From positions 229,161-293,160 of the forward strand of contig NZ_DASZBU010000014.1 of assembly GCF_035943815.1 (NCBI RefSeq): 64,000 nucleotides of DNA, written 5' to 3'. Position 1 is the stretch's first letter. The number at the start of each line of letters is the position of its first letter. Below, one piece after another: positions 33,536-42,447 of the stretch. The position numbers and the translations under genes were made by a program. The notes under the pieces are model-generated. The model saw only the letters and a program-made list of their open reading frames with translations, ran no database searches and was not told where the DNA came from. The DNA comes from Frateuria_A sp035943815 (GTDB lineage: Bacteria; Pseudomonadota; Gammaproteobacteria; Xanthomonadales; Rhodanobacteraceae).

Positions 33536-34410
33536 GCGCGTTCCATCTCGACCGCAGCCGCGTGCGCCGCAACTTCGCCCGCGCAGCCGCCAGCTACGAG
33601 CAACACGACGCGTTGCAGCGCGAAGTCCAGGCCGACCTGCTCGGCCGTCTGGACTTCTATCTGCAGGCGCCCGAGCGCGTGCTCGACGTCGGCGCCGGCA
33701 CCGGCCGCGGCACGGCACTCCTCAAGAGGCGTTACCCGAAGGCGCAGGTCATCGCGGTCGACATGGCCCAGCCGATGCTGCACGCGGCGCGCCGGCACCA
33801 GGGCCTGCTGCGCCCGTTCCAGCGCGTCTGCGGCGACGCCACCGCCCTGCCGCTGCCCGACCGCAGCGTCGACGTGCTGCACTCGAACCTGTGCTTCCAG
33901 TGGATCGACGATCTGCCGGCGCTGTTCGGCGAATGCGTGCGCGTGCTCAGGCCCGGCGGCCTGCTGGCCTTCTCCAGCTTCGGCCCGGACACGCTCAAGG
34001 AACTGCGCGCGGCGTGGGCGTCGGTGGACGAGCACTCCCACGTCAGCCGCTTCCTGGACATGCACGACGTGGGCGACGCGATGATCAACGCCGGCCTGCG
34101 CGACCCGGTGCTGGACGTGGCCCGCTACACGCTCACCTACAGCGAGCCGCGCGCGCTGCTGAAGGAATTGAAGGGCCTGGGCGCCACCCACGCCGACCGC
34201 GCGCGCGAGCGCCACCTCACCGGCAAGTCGCACTACCGCGCCATGCTCGCCGCCTACGAGGCGATGCGCGTGGACGGGCGCATCCCGGCCACCTGGGAAG
34301 TGGTCACCGCGCACGCCTGGGGCCCGCCGCCCGGCCAGGCCCGGCGCACGCCCGAAGGCGAGATCGCCACATTCTCGCTGTCGAGCCTGCGCGGCTCGCG
34401 GCGTCGCTAG
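33532..34410 (+). CDS. bioC: Malonyl-ACP O-methyltransferase
   Basis: SAM-dependent methyltransferase that disguises malonyl-ACP as a methyl ester to start pimelate synthesis, 292 residues. VLDVGAGTGRGTALL is the SAM motif I, IAVDMAQPML motif II, and NLCFQWIDD and LRPGGLLAFSSFGPDTL are BioC-specific. N-terminal VRRNFARAAASYEQHD matches the family. It overlaps bioH and is the last biotin gene here; bioA and bioD are not in the window. Confidence 0.96.
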   Translation: MSAFHLDRSRVRRNFARAAASYEQHDALQREVQADLLGRLDFYLQAPERVLDVGAGTGRGTALLKRRYPKAQVIAVDMAQPMLHAARRHQGLLRPFQRVCGDATALPLPDRSVDVLHSNLCFQWIDDLPALFGECVRVLRPGGLLAFSSFGPDTLKELRAAWASVDEHSHVSRFLDMHDVGDAMINAGLRDPVLDVARYTLTYSEPRALLKELKGLGATHADRARERHLTGKSHYRAMLAAYEAMRVDGRIPATWEVVTAHAWGPPPGQARRTPEGEIATFSLSSLRGSRRR

Positions 34411-34562
34411 GCATCTTCGTCCGCCAGCGGTGTCCGTTGAATAAGGCATTGCGCTGAAGCGTGCGCGGCCGTCGGCGAAGCGTTGTGCTGGTGCGCGATA
34501 AGCGCAATCTTCACCCGCACCGGCCTAGTCTGGGCGACCTCATCACTTCCAAGGGCACCGCG

Positions 34563-35333
34563 ATGGGGCTCCAAGGCAAGGTCGCGCTGGTTACCGGCGC
34601 CGCGCAGGGCATCGGCCGCGCCATCGCGCTGCGGCTGGCGCAGGAAGGTGCGGCGGTGGCAGTCGAAGATCGCGCCGCCAACGACCGCGCCGAAGGCACG
34701 CTCAAGGAGGTGGAAGCCGCCGGTTGCGACCGCGCGGTGCTGATCGCCGGCGACGTCGGCAAGGTGGAGGACGACCAGCGCGTGATCGCCGAGACGGTCG
34801 AGCGCCTGGGCCGCATCGACATCCTGGTCAACAACGCCGGGGTGGAGCGGCGGGCCGATTTCATCGACGCCACCGAGGCCGACTACGACCTGGTGATGCA
34901 TGTCAATCTCAAGGGCCCCTATTTCCTCACCCAAGCCTTCGCCCGCCACGTGCGTGACCGCGGCAACGGCGGCCGCATCGTCAACATCAGCTCGGTGCAC
35001 GAGGAGCTGCCCTTCCCGCACTTCGCCAGCTACTGCGCCAGCAAGGGCGGCCTGAAGATGCTGATGCGCAACCTGTCGGTGGAACTGGCCCCGCTGGGCA
35101 TCACGGTCAACAACATCGCCCCCGGAGCGATCAAGACGCCTATCAACGCGCACCTCATGGGCGACCCGGCGCTGATGCAGGCGCTGCTCAAGAACATTCC
35201 GCTCAAGCGGCTGGGCTCGCCCGAGGACGTGGCCGGCGCGGTTGCCTTCCTCGCCGGCGACGATGCCGCGTACATGACCGGAAGCACGCTCTACGTCGAC
35301 GGCGGCCTGCTGTGGAACTACACCGAGCAATGA
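34563..35333 (+). CDS. SDR-family glucose 1-dehydrogenase-like oxidoreductase
   Basis: Classical short-chain dehydrogenase, 256 residues. The cofactor motif TGAAQGIGRA, structural NNAG, catalytic Ser in INISS, and Y-x-x-x-K as YCASK are present. The C-terminal YVDGG fits glucose/gluconate dehydrogenases. An acidic residue after the second strand (VEDR) suggests NAD preference. It is translationally coupled (ATGA) to the trehalase, so oxidation of the glucose released from trehalose is a reasonable inferred role; the substrate is not proven. Confidence 0.85.
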   Translation: MGLQGKVALVTGAAQGIGRAIALRLAQEGAAVAVEDRAANDRAEGTLKEVEAAGCDRAVLIAGDVGKVEDDQRVIAETVERLGRIDILVNNAGVERRADFIDATEADYDLVMHVNLKGPYFLTQAFARHVRDRGNGGRIVNISSVHEELPFPHFASYCASKGGLKMLMRNLSVELAPLGITVNNIAPGAIKTPINAHLMGDPALMQALLKNIPLKRLGSPEDVAGAVAFLAGDDAAYMTGSTLYVDGGLLWNYTEQ

Positions 35334-36922
35334 GCGGCGAGGCCAAGCGTCGCAACGAGGAGAAGGCCGCCAGCGTCCCCCGGGCCGACACCCTCACGCC
35401 AGCCGACCGCTACCAGGAGCTGTTCGTCGCGGTGCAGATGGGCGGCGTGTTCGCCGACAGCAAGACCTTCGTCGACTGCGTGCCGCGCGGCGACCCCGAA
35501 CGGATCCTGGAGGACTACCGCAACCGTTGCGACGGAGACGATTTCGATCTCGCGCAGTTCGTGCATGAACACTTCGACCCACCCAAGATACACACCAGCC
35601 ACTATGTGTCGCCGCCGGGCCAGTCGCTCAAGGATCACATCGACAGCCTGTGGGACGTGCTGACCCGGCAACCGCACCAGCATCCGCCCAACGCCTCGAT
35701 CCTTCCGCTGCCCAACGACTACGTGGTGCCGGGCGGCCGTTTCGGCGAGCTGTATTACTGGGATTCCTACTTCACGATGCTGGGGCTGGCCGAGAGCGGC
35801 CGAGGCGACCTGCTCGCGTCGATGGCGAACAACTTCGCCTACCTGATCGACACCTACGGCCACGTGCCCAACGGCAACCGCACCTACTACCTGAGCCGCT
35901 CGCAGCCGCCGGTGTTCGCGCTGATGGTGGAGCTGTTCGAGGCGCACGGCGTGTGCCAGGCAGTCGAGTACCTGCCGCGCCTGCGCAAGGAATACAACTA
36001 CTGGATGGCCGGTGCCGAGGAACTCCGCCCCGGCGACACGCGCCGCCATTGCGTCTGCCTGGACGACGGCAGCGTGCTCAACCGCTATTGGGACGACCGC
36101 GATTCGCCGCGCGAGGAAGCCTACCGCGAGGACGTGCTGACCGCGCGCCAGTCCAAGCGTCCCGCCCACCAGGTCTATCGCGAATTGCGCGCGGGTGCGG
36201 CATCGGGCTGGGACTTCAGTTCCCGCTGGTGCGACGGCGGCGAGCTTTCCACCATCCGCACCACGTCAATCCTGCCGGTGGATCTCAACAGTTTCCTCTA
36301 CAAGCTGGAGCGGCAGATCCGCCTGCTCAACCACGCCATCGGCCAGCGCAAGCAAGCGGAGAAATTCCAGCAGCGCGCGGAGGCGCGCAAGGCCACGATC
36401 GAACGGCTGTTCTGGAACGAGAAGGCCGGCGCCTACCTCGACTACGACTGGCAGCGGAACGAGCCGCGCGAGTCCCTCAATACCGCGGCCGCAGTACCGC
36501 TGTTCGTGGGCCTGGCCAGCGCCGGGCAGGCTCGGCGCACGGCCCAGGCGCTGAAGGACCGCCTGCTGCGCGACGGCGGCCTGGGCACCAGCGAGTTCGA
36601 GAGCGGCCAACAGTGGGACCGGCCCAACGGCTGGGCGCCTCTGCACTGGATGGCCATCCGCGGCTTGCGCAACTACGACATTGCGCTCGCCGATGACATC
36701 GCCTGCCGCTGGCTGAAGACCGTCGGCAGCTTGTACAAGCAGCAGAGCAAGCTGGTGGAGAAATATGTGATCACCCACGACGGCGACAACGCCGAGGGCG
36801 GTGGCGGCGGCGAGTACCCTTTGCAGGACGGTTTCGGTTGGACCAACGGCGTGACGCGCCGGCTGCTGCACGAGGATCCGCGGCACGAGGCGAACCAGGC
36901 CAAGGCGGCGAGCCGCAAGTAA
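35330..36922 (+). CDS. treF: Cytoplasmic trehalase (GH37)
   Basis: Hydrolyses trehalose to two glucose, 530 residues. Both trehalase signatures are seen: PGGRFGELYYWDSYF near 134-148 and QWDRPNGWAP near 427-436. The final glycine-rich EGGGGGEYPLQDGFGWTNG also matches GH37. There is no signal peptide, so TreF-like rather than periplasmic TreA. The start ATG 35330 overlaps the SDR stop; an upstream in-frame ATG at 35312 is less likely. Confidence 0.94.
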   Translation: MSGEAKRRNEEKAASVPRADTLTPADRYQELFVAVQMGGVFADSKTFVDCVPRGDPERILEDYRNRCDGDDFDLAQFVHEHFDPPKIHTSHYVSPPGQSLKDHIDSLWDVLTRQPHQHPPNASILPLPNDYVVPGGRFGELYYWDSYFTMLGLAESGRGDLLASMANNFAYLIDTYGHVPNGNRTYYLSRSQPPVFALMVELFEAHGVCQAVEYLPRLRKEYNYWMAGAEELRPGDTRRHCVCLDDGSVLNRYWDDRDSPREEAYREDVLTARQSKRPAHQVYRELRAGAASGWDFSSRWCDGGELSTIRTTSILPVDLNSFLYKLERQIRLLNHAIGQRKQAEKFQQRAEARKATIERLFWNEKAGAYLDYDWQRNEPRESLNTAAAVPLFVGLASAGQARRTAQALKDRLLRDGGLGTSEFESGQQWDRPNGWAPLHWMAIRGLRNYDIALADDIACRWLKTVGSLYKQQSKLVEKYVITHDGDNAEGGGGGEYPLQDGFGWTNGVTRRLLHEDPRHEANQAKAASRK

Positions 36923-36939
36923 CGCCTTGCGCCGGCCCG

Positions 36940-37809
36940 CTAAAGGCCCAGCTTGCGCATCAGCAACTTTGCGTCGAACGGCGCATGCACCTTGGCGTCG
37001 TTATCGAAGTAACAGTAGACGTCGCGGTTGGCGCGCCGCCGCGGCGCTACCGCGCTGGCGCGCACCGCATCCGGCGGCTCGCCGCCCTGCGACCAGGCGC
37101 GGATACGCGCGGCCCAGCGCTCCAGCGCCTCGTCGCTGTAGCCGCTGGTGTAGAGCTTCTGGTCCCCGTGCAGGCGCAGGTAGACGAAGTCGGCGGTGAC
37201 GTCCTCCAGGTACGGCCAGCGGCCGGCGGTGTCGGCCACCACCAGCGCCACGCCATGACGACGCAGCAGGGCGATGAAGGCTTCGCAGGCGAAGCTTTCG
37301 TGGCGGATCTCCAACGCGTGGCGCAGGCGTCGACGGCGATCGGGATTGACGCTCGCGCCGTGCTTGAGCCGGTCGTCGTGTTGCCGCGCCAGCACGGCGG
37401 CCTGGTTCGTGTCGCGCGGCAGCGCGGCGAGGAAGGCGTCGAACAGCGGCTCGTCGAATCGCTGGCTGGGCGGGCATTGCCACAGGATCGGTCCGAGCTT
37501 CGGGCCCAGCTCGAACACGCCGGAGGCGAGGAAGTTCGCCAGCGGGCCGTCGATGTCGCGCAGCCGCTTGATGTGGGTGATGAAGCGCGGCCCCTTCACC
37601 GCGAACACGAAGCCACGCGGCGTGGCGGCGTTCCAGCAGGCGTAGCTCGAGGGGCGCTGCAGGCTGTAGAAGGAGCCGTTCAGCTCGATGCTTGCCACCT
37701 GGCGCGAGGCGTACTCGAGCTCGGCGCGCTGCGGCAGGTCCTTCGGATAGAACACGCCGCGCCAGGGCGCATAGCGCCAGCCAGAAATGCCGATACGCAG
37801 TCTTGCCAT
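36940..37809 (-). CDS. DUF72 family protein (YecE-like)
   Basis: TIM-barrel-like DUF72 protein, 289 residues. The N-terminal RIGISGWRYAPWRGVFYP, ASIELNGSFY, FVFAVKGPRFITH and VYLRLHG segments are all family hallmarks. It is cytoplasmic with no signal peptide. Biochemical function of the family is unknown, so none is proposed. It is convergent with the trehalase gene (17-base gap). Confidence 0.92.
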   Translation of the reverse strand: MARLRIGISGWRYAPWRGVFYPKDLPQRAELEYASRQVASIELNGSFYSLQRPSSYACWNAATPRGFVFAVKGPRFITHIKRLRDIDGPLANFLASGVFELGPKLGPILWQCPPSQRFDEPLFDAFLAALPRDTNQAAVLARQHDDRLKHGASVNPDRRRRLRHALEIRHESFACEAFIALLRRHGVALVVADTAGRWPYLEDVTADFVYLRLHGDQKLYTSGYSDEALERWAARIRAWSQGGEPPDAVRASAVAPRRRANRDVYCYFDNDAKVHAPFDAKLLMRKLGL

Positions 37810-37915
37810 CGCGTCCTACCGCATGACGGACCGACGGCGATGCAAGCGCATGCGTGGTGAGCGCGTGGTGATGCACCGGTCGCCGCGTCGCGCGGAGATT
37901 GGCCGCGGATGGCAT

Positions 37916-37946
37916 GGCCCCTCCCGCCAGGCGAGCGGGAGAGGCC
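37916..37946. repeat. REP-like palindrome
   Basis: GGCC then CTCCCGC (37916-37927) pairs with GCGGGAG then GGCC (37935-37946) with one mismatch and a 7-base loop. It lies just beyond the stop of the barrel gene. It could act as a transcript-stabilising end or a dispersed repeat. Confidence 0.55.
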
Positions 37947-37984
37947 TTGGGTGTTGCGTCCCGGGTGCTGGCAGTGCCAGCGCT

Positions 37985-38806
37985 CTAGAACAGGTACTTG
38001 GCGGTGGCGCCTACGCCCCAGTCCGGGCTGCCGTTGGCCAGACCACCCATCACGTAGCTTTGCAGCCGCCAGTTGTCGCCGATCTTGTGGTTCCAGTAGG
38101 CGGTCAGCTCGCTCTGGGCAGCGCCGCCTTCGGCGATCTTCTCGCGATAGTAGTAATAGGCGCCGACATCGTCCGCCTGGCCGACCTTGAAGCCCGCGCC
38201 GACGTTCGCGTTGAATCCGTTCTTGAGCCTGATGTACTGGGAGCTGCCGTACTTCATCCAGCCCACGCCACCGAAGACGGTCCAGTCGCCACTGACCTTG
38301 TATGCGTCCAGCGCAAGGCCGTAGTCGTTCTTGCCGGTGCCCAGGCCCTTGTTCTCGTCGGCGGTGCCGAACTTGATCTTCCCGGTGAGGTCCAGGCCGG
38401 CGCTGTGGTCGGCGCTGGAGAGCAGCTCGTAACCGGCCGACGCGACGATGTCGCCCAGGCCCGAGGCCGAACCGGTGCCGACGGCGGCGCCGCCGTTGCC
38501 GCCATTGCCGCCCGCACCGCGGCCACGGCCGTGCGGATTGCCGTTGCTGACGGCGCCGGTACCCGGGATGACGTCGCCGGAGCCGCTGATGCTGATGTAG
38601 GGCACGGTCAGCTTGAGCGTCCAGCGGTCGTCCTGCCATCCGGCGGTGACGGGAACCGACCAGATGTCGGTGGAGGTGTCTGTACCGTACTTGCCGGTGC
38701 TGTAGTTGGCGCCCGCGCCGACGCTGAAGCGGCCATCGTCGGCATGGGCGGCGGTGGCGCCGAACAGCAGCAGGCCCAGGCCCACCGCGCAAAAGGTGCT
38801 ACGCAT
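37985..38806 (-). CDS. Outer-membrane beta-barrel protein with glycine-rich insert
   Basis: A 273-residue exported protein. A signal peptide ends near AAHAD (about 22). Alternating amphipathic strands (FSVGAGANYSTGKYG, WTLKLTVPYISISG, and others) run to a terminal phenylalanine (AKYLF), all typical of an outer-membrane barrel. Residues about 93-118 form a Gly/Arg/Asn-rich loop (GRGRGAGGNGGNGG). It resembles the transporter-like barrels related to the phenol-degradation MetA family, but the match is loose. It is downstream of and co-directional with the Arg-Pro-tailed gene. Function unknown. Confidence 0.8.
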   Translation of the reverse strand: MRSTFCAVGLGLLLFGATAAHADDGRFSVGAGANYSTGKYGTDTSTDIWSVPVTAGWQDDRWTLKLTVPYISISGSGDVIPGTGAVSNGNPHGRGRGAGGNGGNGGAAVGTGSASGLGDIVASAGYELLSSADHSAGLDLTGKIKFGTADENKGLGTGKNDYGLALDAYKVSGDWTVFGGVGWMKYGSSQYIRLKNGFNANVGAGFKVGQADDVGAYYYYREKIAEGGAAQSELTAYWNHKIGDNWRLQSYVMGGLANGSPDWGVGATAKYLF

Positions 38807-38871
38807 GCAATGTCTTTCCTGTGTGTCGTGGGAATCGCGGCGCCGACGGCTGCCGGCGCCGCAGGAGAAAA

Positions 38872-39579
38872 TCAGCCGCCTGGACGACCGGCGCGGTCCG
38901 GGCGATCGGGGCGATCGGGGCGTTCCGGACGGCTCGGGCGCTCGGGACGCTCCGGCCGGTCGACGCGGGCGACATGCTGGGCGGCCGACGGATGGTCGAC
39001 CACATGGCCCTGGGCGAACGTCACCCGCTCCACCTTGACCGCGGCATGAGTGGCGGCGTTGGGCGAGCGCATCACGTCGCCGAGCTTGACGCCCATGCCA
39101 TTGGCGATCTGGCCCCAGCCTTCGCCGGCGGCGCGTTCGGCGAGCACGCCCTTGAGGTCGACGGTGGTGCCGTCCTGCAGCGTGAGCGTGCCGCCGTTGA
39201 GCGCAGCGGCGATTTCGGCGGCGGTGGGATCGGTGATGCCGGCGCCGGCAAGGCTCGCCTCGGCAAGCGACAGTGCGATCTTCACGTTGCCGTAGCCCAG
39301 CGCGCCGGTGACCGGCTGGAAGGTGGTCTGGGTAGTCGTCTTGGTGCCGTCGGTCGCGGTGGTGGTCTGCTCCAGCGTGATTTCGCTGCCGCTGCGCAGG
39401 CCGTTGACCAGCGCGTGCGCGTTGGTGTCGGAGCCGGCGAACGCATCGAACTGGCTGGCCAGCTGCTGCGCCGCACGAGTGTCGCTGGCGGGTGTGGTCT
39501 GTGCCATCGCCGGAGTGAGGGCAAGCGCCGCGAGCAAGGCCGCGGTAAGGATGGGAAGCGTGAAGGCACGTGCGTTCAT
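38872..39579 (-). CDS. Secreted protein with GWGQIANGMGVKLG motif and Arg-Pro-Glu/Asp tail
   Basis: A 235-residue exported protein. A signal peptide (1-26, ending PAMAQ) is followed by a Thr/Ala/Gln-rich segment with TTTATDGTKTTTQTTF. A conserved-looking block contains GEGWGQIANGMGVKLGDV. The last about 28 residues consist of RPE, RPD and RPS triplets ending AGRPGG. I recall similar small exported hypotheticals in Xanthomonadales and Pseudomonas, but know no function. ATG 39579 has GGAGAG four bases upstream. It precedes the barrel protein by 65 bases, probably the same transcript. Confidence 0.75.
   Translation of the reverse strand: MNARAFTLPILTAALLAALALTPAMAQTTPASDTRAAQQLASQFDAFAGSDTNAHALVNGLRSGSEITLEQTTTATDGTKTTTQTTFQPVTGALGYGNVKIALSLAEASLAGAGITDPTAAEIAAALNGGTLTLQDGTTVDLKGVLAERAAGEGWGQIANGMGVKLGDVMRSPNAATHAAVKVERVTFAQGHVVDHPSAAQHVARVDRPERPERPSRPERPDRPDRPDRAGRPGG
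38875..38958 (-). repeat. Imperfect 9-base tandem repeat encoding the Arg-Pro tail
   Basis: Tandem nonamers of the type CGGGCGATC/CGGGGCGTTC encode the alternating R-P-E and R-P-D triplets. Such runs are prone to length change by slippage, so tail length may vary among strains. Confidence 0.65.
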
Positions 39580-39803
39580 GGCACTCTCCAGTGAGTGGAC
39601 GATCCGATCGCCGGAGGCAACCTCCTGCCTGTTGCGGTGATCGGGACGGCGCATCCTTCGCTTCGTCAGGCACGCACGCAAGGGTTGCGGCAGGCCATCG
39701 TTCAGCGCCGTTTAACGGCATCCTCACGGCATGTGACGGCCGTCACGACAGGAATGGCGAGTGCGTTCGATTGATTCGAAAGTTATCGCGACGGCTCGGA
39801 CGT

Positions 39804-40373
39804 CTACGACGATGCCGTGCCGAGCTGTCCGTGGCGGAAACAGCCGGTGAGGTGGTCGTCGACCATCCCTGTCGCCTGCATGAAGGCGTAGCAGATGGTG
39901 CTGCCGACGAAGCGGAAGCCGCGCTTCTTCATCGCCTTGCTCATGCGATCGGAGAGCGGCGTCGTGGCCGGCACCTCGCTGCGATCGCGCCAGCGGTTGC
40001 GGACCGGCTCGCCGTCGACGAACGACCACAGATAGTCATCCAGGCTGCCGTGCGCACCGATGACCGCGAGCGCGGCGCGGGCGTTGTCGCGGGCCGCGCG
40101 CACCTTCAGGCGGTTGCGGATGATGCCGGGATCGGCCAGCACTTTGCCCAGCTCGCGCTCGCCCATGCGCGCGACGCGTTCGATGTCGAAGCCATGGAAC
40201 AGCTCGCGGTAGCGCTCACGCTTGGCCAGCACCGTGCGCCAGGACAGGCCGGCCTGCGCGCCTTCCAGGCAGAGGAACTCGAACAGCGCGCGGTCCTCGT
40301 GCAGCGGCACGCCCCATTCGGTGTCGTGGTAGGCGCCAAGCAGGTCGTCGGTGGCCCAGGGGCAACGTTGCAT
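39804..40373 (-). CDS. tag: DNA-3-methyladenine glycosylase I
   Basis: Base-excision repair enzyme removing 3-methyladenine, 189 residues, the same size as E. coli Tag. N-terminal MQRCPWA (zinc cysteine C4), YHDTEWGVP (His ligand), CLEGAQAGLSW with the base-recognition glutamate, and KKRGFRFVGSTICYAFMQA followed by HLTGCF closely match Tag. It is divergent from the DMT transporter gene. Confidence 0.96.
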   Translation of the reverse strand: MQRCPWATDDLLGAYHDTEWGVPLHEDRALFEFLCLEGAQAGLSWRTVLAKRERYRELFHGFDIERVARMGERELGKVLADPGIIRNRLKVRAARDNARAALAVIGAHGSLDDYLWSFVDGEPVRNRWRDRSEVPATTPLSDRMSKAMKKRGFRFVGSTICYAFMQATGMVDDHLTGCFRHGQLGTASS

Positions 40374-40451
40374 GGAGGTTCCTCGCCGGAAGCGGCGGCC
40401 ACTGTAGCGCAGCGCGCGGCGTACACTCGCTCCTTTTCCCGTGCCCTGCCC

Positions 40452-41351
40452 ATGTCGAACGCTTCACCCCTGCGCGGCGCGCTGGCTGCCCTCTCCGCCA
40501 CGATCCTGATCTGGGCCTACAGCTGGGTGGTGATGAAGCAGGCGCTGACCTGGGCCGGGCCGTTCGACTTTGCGGCGCTGCGCTACCTGTTCGGCGCCGT
40601 GGTGCTGTTCGGCGCGCTGCTGCTCGGCCGGCAGTCGCTCAGGCCGCCGCCGTTGCTGCCCACGGCGCTGATCGGCCTGTGCCAGACCGCGGCCTTCCAG
40701 GGGCTGGAACAGTGGGCGCTGGTCGGAGGCGGTGCCGGGCATGTGGCCTTGCTCGCCTACAGCATGCCGTTCTGGGCGGTGCTGCTGGCCTGGCCGCTGC
40801 TGGCCGAACGGCCGACCGGACGGCACTGGCTGGGCCTGGCGCTGGCGGCAGCGGGACTGGTGTGCATCCTCGAACCTTGCCGGGGCCTGGGCAGCCCGCT
40901 CAGCACGGTGCTGGCGCTGGCCGGCGGCGTGGGCTGGGCCGCCGGCACCGTGCTCAGCAAGCGACTGTTCCGGCGACATGCGGTGTCGCCGCTCTCGCTG
41001 ACGAGCTGGCAGATGCTGATCGGCGCACTGGCGCTGGGCGCGGTCGCGCTGCTGGTGCCGCAGCGCCCGGTCGACTGGAACTGGCGCTTCGCCGGCGTAC
41101 TGGTCTACAGCGCCGTGATGGCCTCCAGCGTAGCCTGGGGACTGTGGCTGGTGGTACTCAAGCGGCTGCCCACCACCATCGCCAGCGTGTCCAGCCTGGG
41201 CGTGCCGGTGGTCAGCGTGCTGCTGGCGTGGCTGATCCTGGGCGAGCAGCCGAGCGCGGCCGACGGCGCCGGCATCGTGCTGGTGCTGCTGGGCCTGGCG
41301 GCGGTGACCGGCGCGCTGAAACGGCCGGGAAAGGTGCGCCGGGCAGGCTAG
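40452..41351 (+). CDS. EamA/DMT-family transporter
   Basis: Ten-helix inner-membrane drug/metabolite transporter, 299 residues, made of two EamA repeats. The first helix is ILIWAYSWVVMKQAL; EQWALVGGGAGHVALLAYSMPFW ends repeat one's gating helices, and VSSLGVPVVSVLLAWLILGE is the typical end of repeat two. Likely exports an amino acid or metabolite; the substrate cannot be predicted. ATG 40452 lies 78 bases from the divergent tag start. Confidence 0.9.
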   Translation: MSNASPLRGALAALSATILIWAYSWVVMKQALTWAGPFDFAALRYLFGAVVLFGALLLGRQSLRPPPLLPTALIGLCQTAAFQGLEQWALVGGGAGHVALLAYSMPFWAVLLAWPLLAERPTGRHWLGLALAAAGLVCILEPCRGLGSPLSTVLALAGGVGWAAGTVLSKRLFRRHAVSPLSLTSWQMLIGALALGAVALLVPQRPVDWNWRFAGVLVYSAVMASSVAWGLWLVVLKRLPTTIASVSSLGVPVVSVLLAWLILGEQPSAADGAGIVLVLLGLAAVTGALKRPGKVRRAG

Positions 41352-41381
41352 GCTGCCGCCTTCGCCATTGCGGTTTCGTCT

Positions 41382-42443
41382 ATGCACGTGTGGTCCGACC
41401 TCGTCACCTGGTTCAGTCAGCATGCGGTGGTGCCGCTGCTGGCCTGGCTGCATATCGAAAAGCTTGCCGGGGACCCGCGCGAGATCGCCGAGGCGGTGCT
41501 GATCGCGCTGCTGCAGGTGGCGATCATCGGCTGCGTGTTCCGCCCGCTGGAGACGCTGGCGCCGGCCGAGCGCTGGACCGACCGCAGGCTGACGCGCGTC
41601 GATCGCCAGTACACGCTGCTGATGCTGCTGGGCATCTTCCCGCTGTTCTCCTACCTGGTGCTGACGCCGATCAGCAACTATTTCGGTGGCGCGGACGAGG
41701 GCGGCAGCAGCGACTCGCTGCTGGGCATCACGCACTGGTGGCCCGGGCTGGAGCATCACCCGCTGGCGCTGTTCCTGGTCTACTACGTGATCTATGACCT
41801 GGTGTACTACCTGATGCACCGGGTGCAGCACGCGATCCCGTGGTGGTGGGCACTGCACAGCATGCACCACAGCCAGCGCCAGATGAGTTGCTGGACGAAC
41901 GACCGCGGCAGCCTGGTGGACGGTTTCCTGCAGTCGATGGTGCTGGCCGGCGTGGGCGTGCTGATCGGCGTGGCGCCGACCGACTTCGCCTGGCTGATGC
42001 TGCTGGGCGAGCTGGTGCAGAACTTCTCGCACACCAACGTGCGTTTGGGCTTCGGCCCGGTGCTGCAAAAGTGCTTCGTCGACCCGAAGTTCCACCGCCT
42101 GCACCACATGGTGGTCGACGAGGCGCGGCCGGGCCTGCACAACTGCAACTTCGGACAGGTGTTCTCGATGTGGGACGTGCTGTTCGGCACCGCGCTGTAC
42201 GGTGAGCCGGTGCGCCCGACCGGCGTGGGCGACCCGCAGGTCGACGCGGACAACCGCCACGGCCTGGTCGGTCTGCACTGGGCCGCGTTCAAGCGCTTCT
42301 GGGCCACGGTGCGCACGCTGGAAGGCTGGCGTCCGGGCGAAGTGTCGTTCGATGCCGCCGGCAGGCCGGTGCGGGTGGTGCACGCGGCGCCGGTGCCCCA
42401 CGCCACGGTGGCACCGGTATTGGAAGGCGCGGCCGCCGACTAG
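41382..42443 (+). CDS. Sterol desaturase / fatty acid hydroxylase family protein
   Basis: Membrane di-iron oxygenase-type protein, 353 residues. Histidine boxes are HRVQH, HSMHHSQ and FHRLHH; the last, with the following LHNCNFGQVFSMWDVLFG, is typical of the alkylglycerol-monooxygenase-like branch. Four to five hydrophobic helices precede them. It starts 30 bases after the DMT transporter and is probably co-transcribed. Substrate unknown. Sequence differs clearly from the paralogue at 975-2282. Confidence 0.9.
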   Translation: MHVWSDLVTWFSQHAVVPLLAWLHIEKLAGDPREIAEAVLIALLQVAIIGCVFRPLETLAPAERWTDRRLTRVDRQYTLLMLLGIFPLFSYLVLTPISNYFGGADEGGSSDSLLGITHWWPGLEHHPLALFLVYYVIYDLVYYLMHRVQHAIPWWWALHSMHHSQRQMSCWTNDRGSLVDGFLQSMVLAGVGVLIGVAPTDFAWLMLLGELVQNFSHTNVRLGFGPVLQKCFVDPKFHRLHHMVVDEARPGLHNCNFGQVFSMWDVLFGTALYGEPVRPTGVGDPQVDADNRHGLVGLHWAAFKRFWATVRTLEGWRPGEVSFDAAGRPVRVVHAAPVPHATVAPVLEGAAAD

Positions 42444-42447
42444 CGGC

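Noticed and set aside
38875..38958. Tandem repeats as a CRISPR array
   Set aside because: Repeats are 9 bases with no unique spacers and lie in frame within a coding region.
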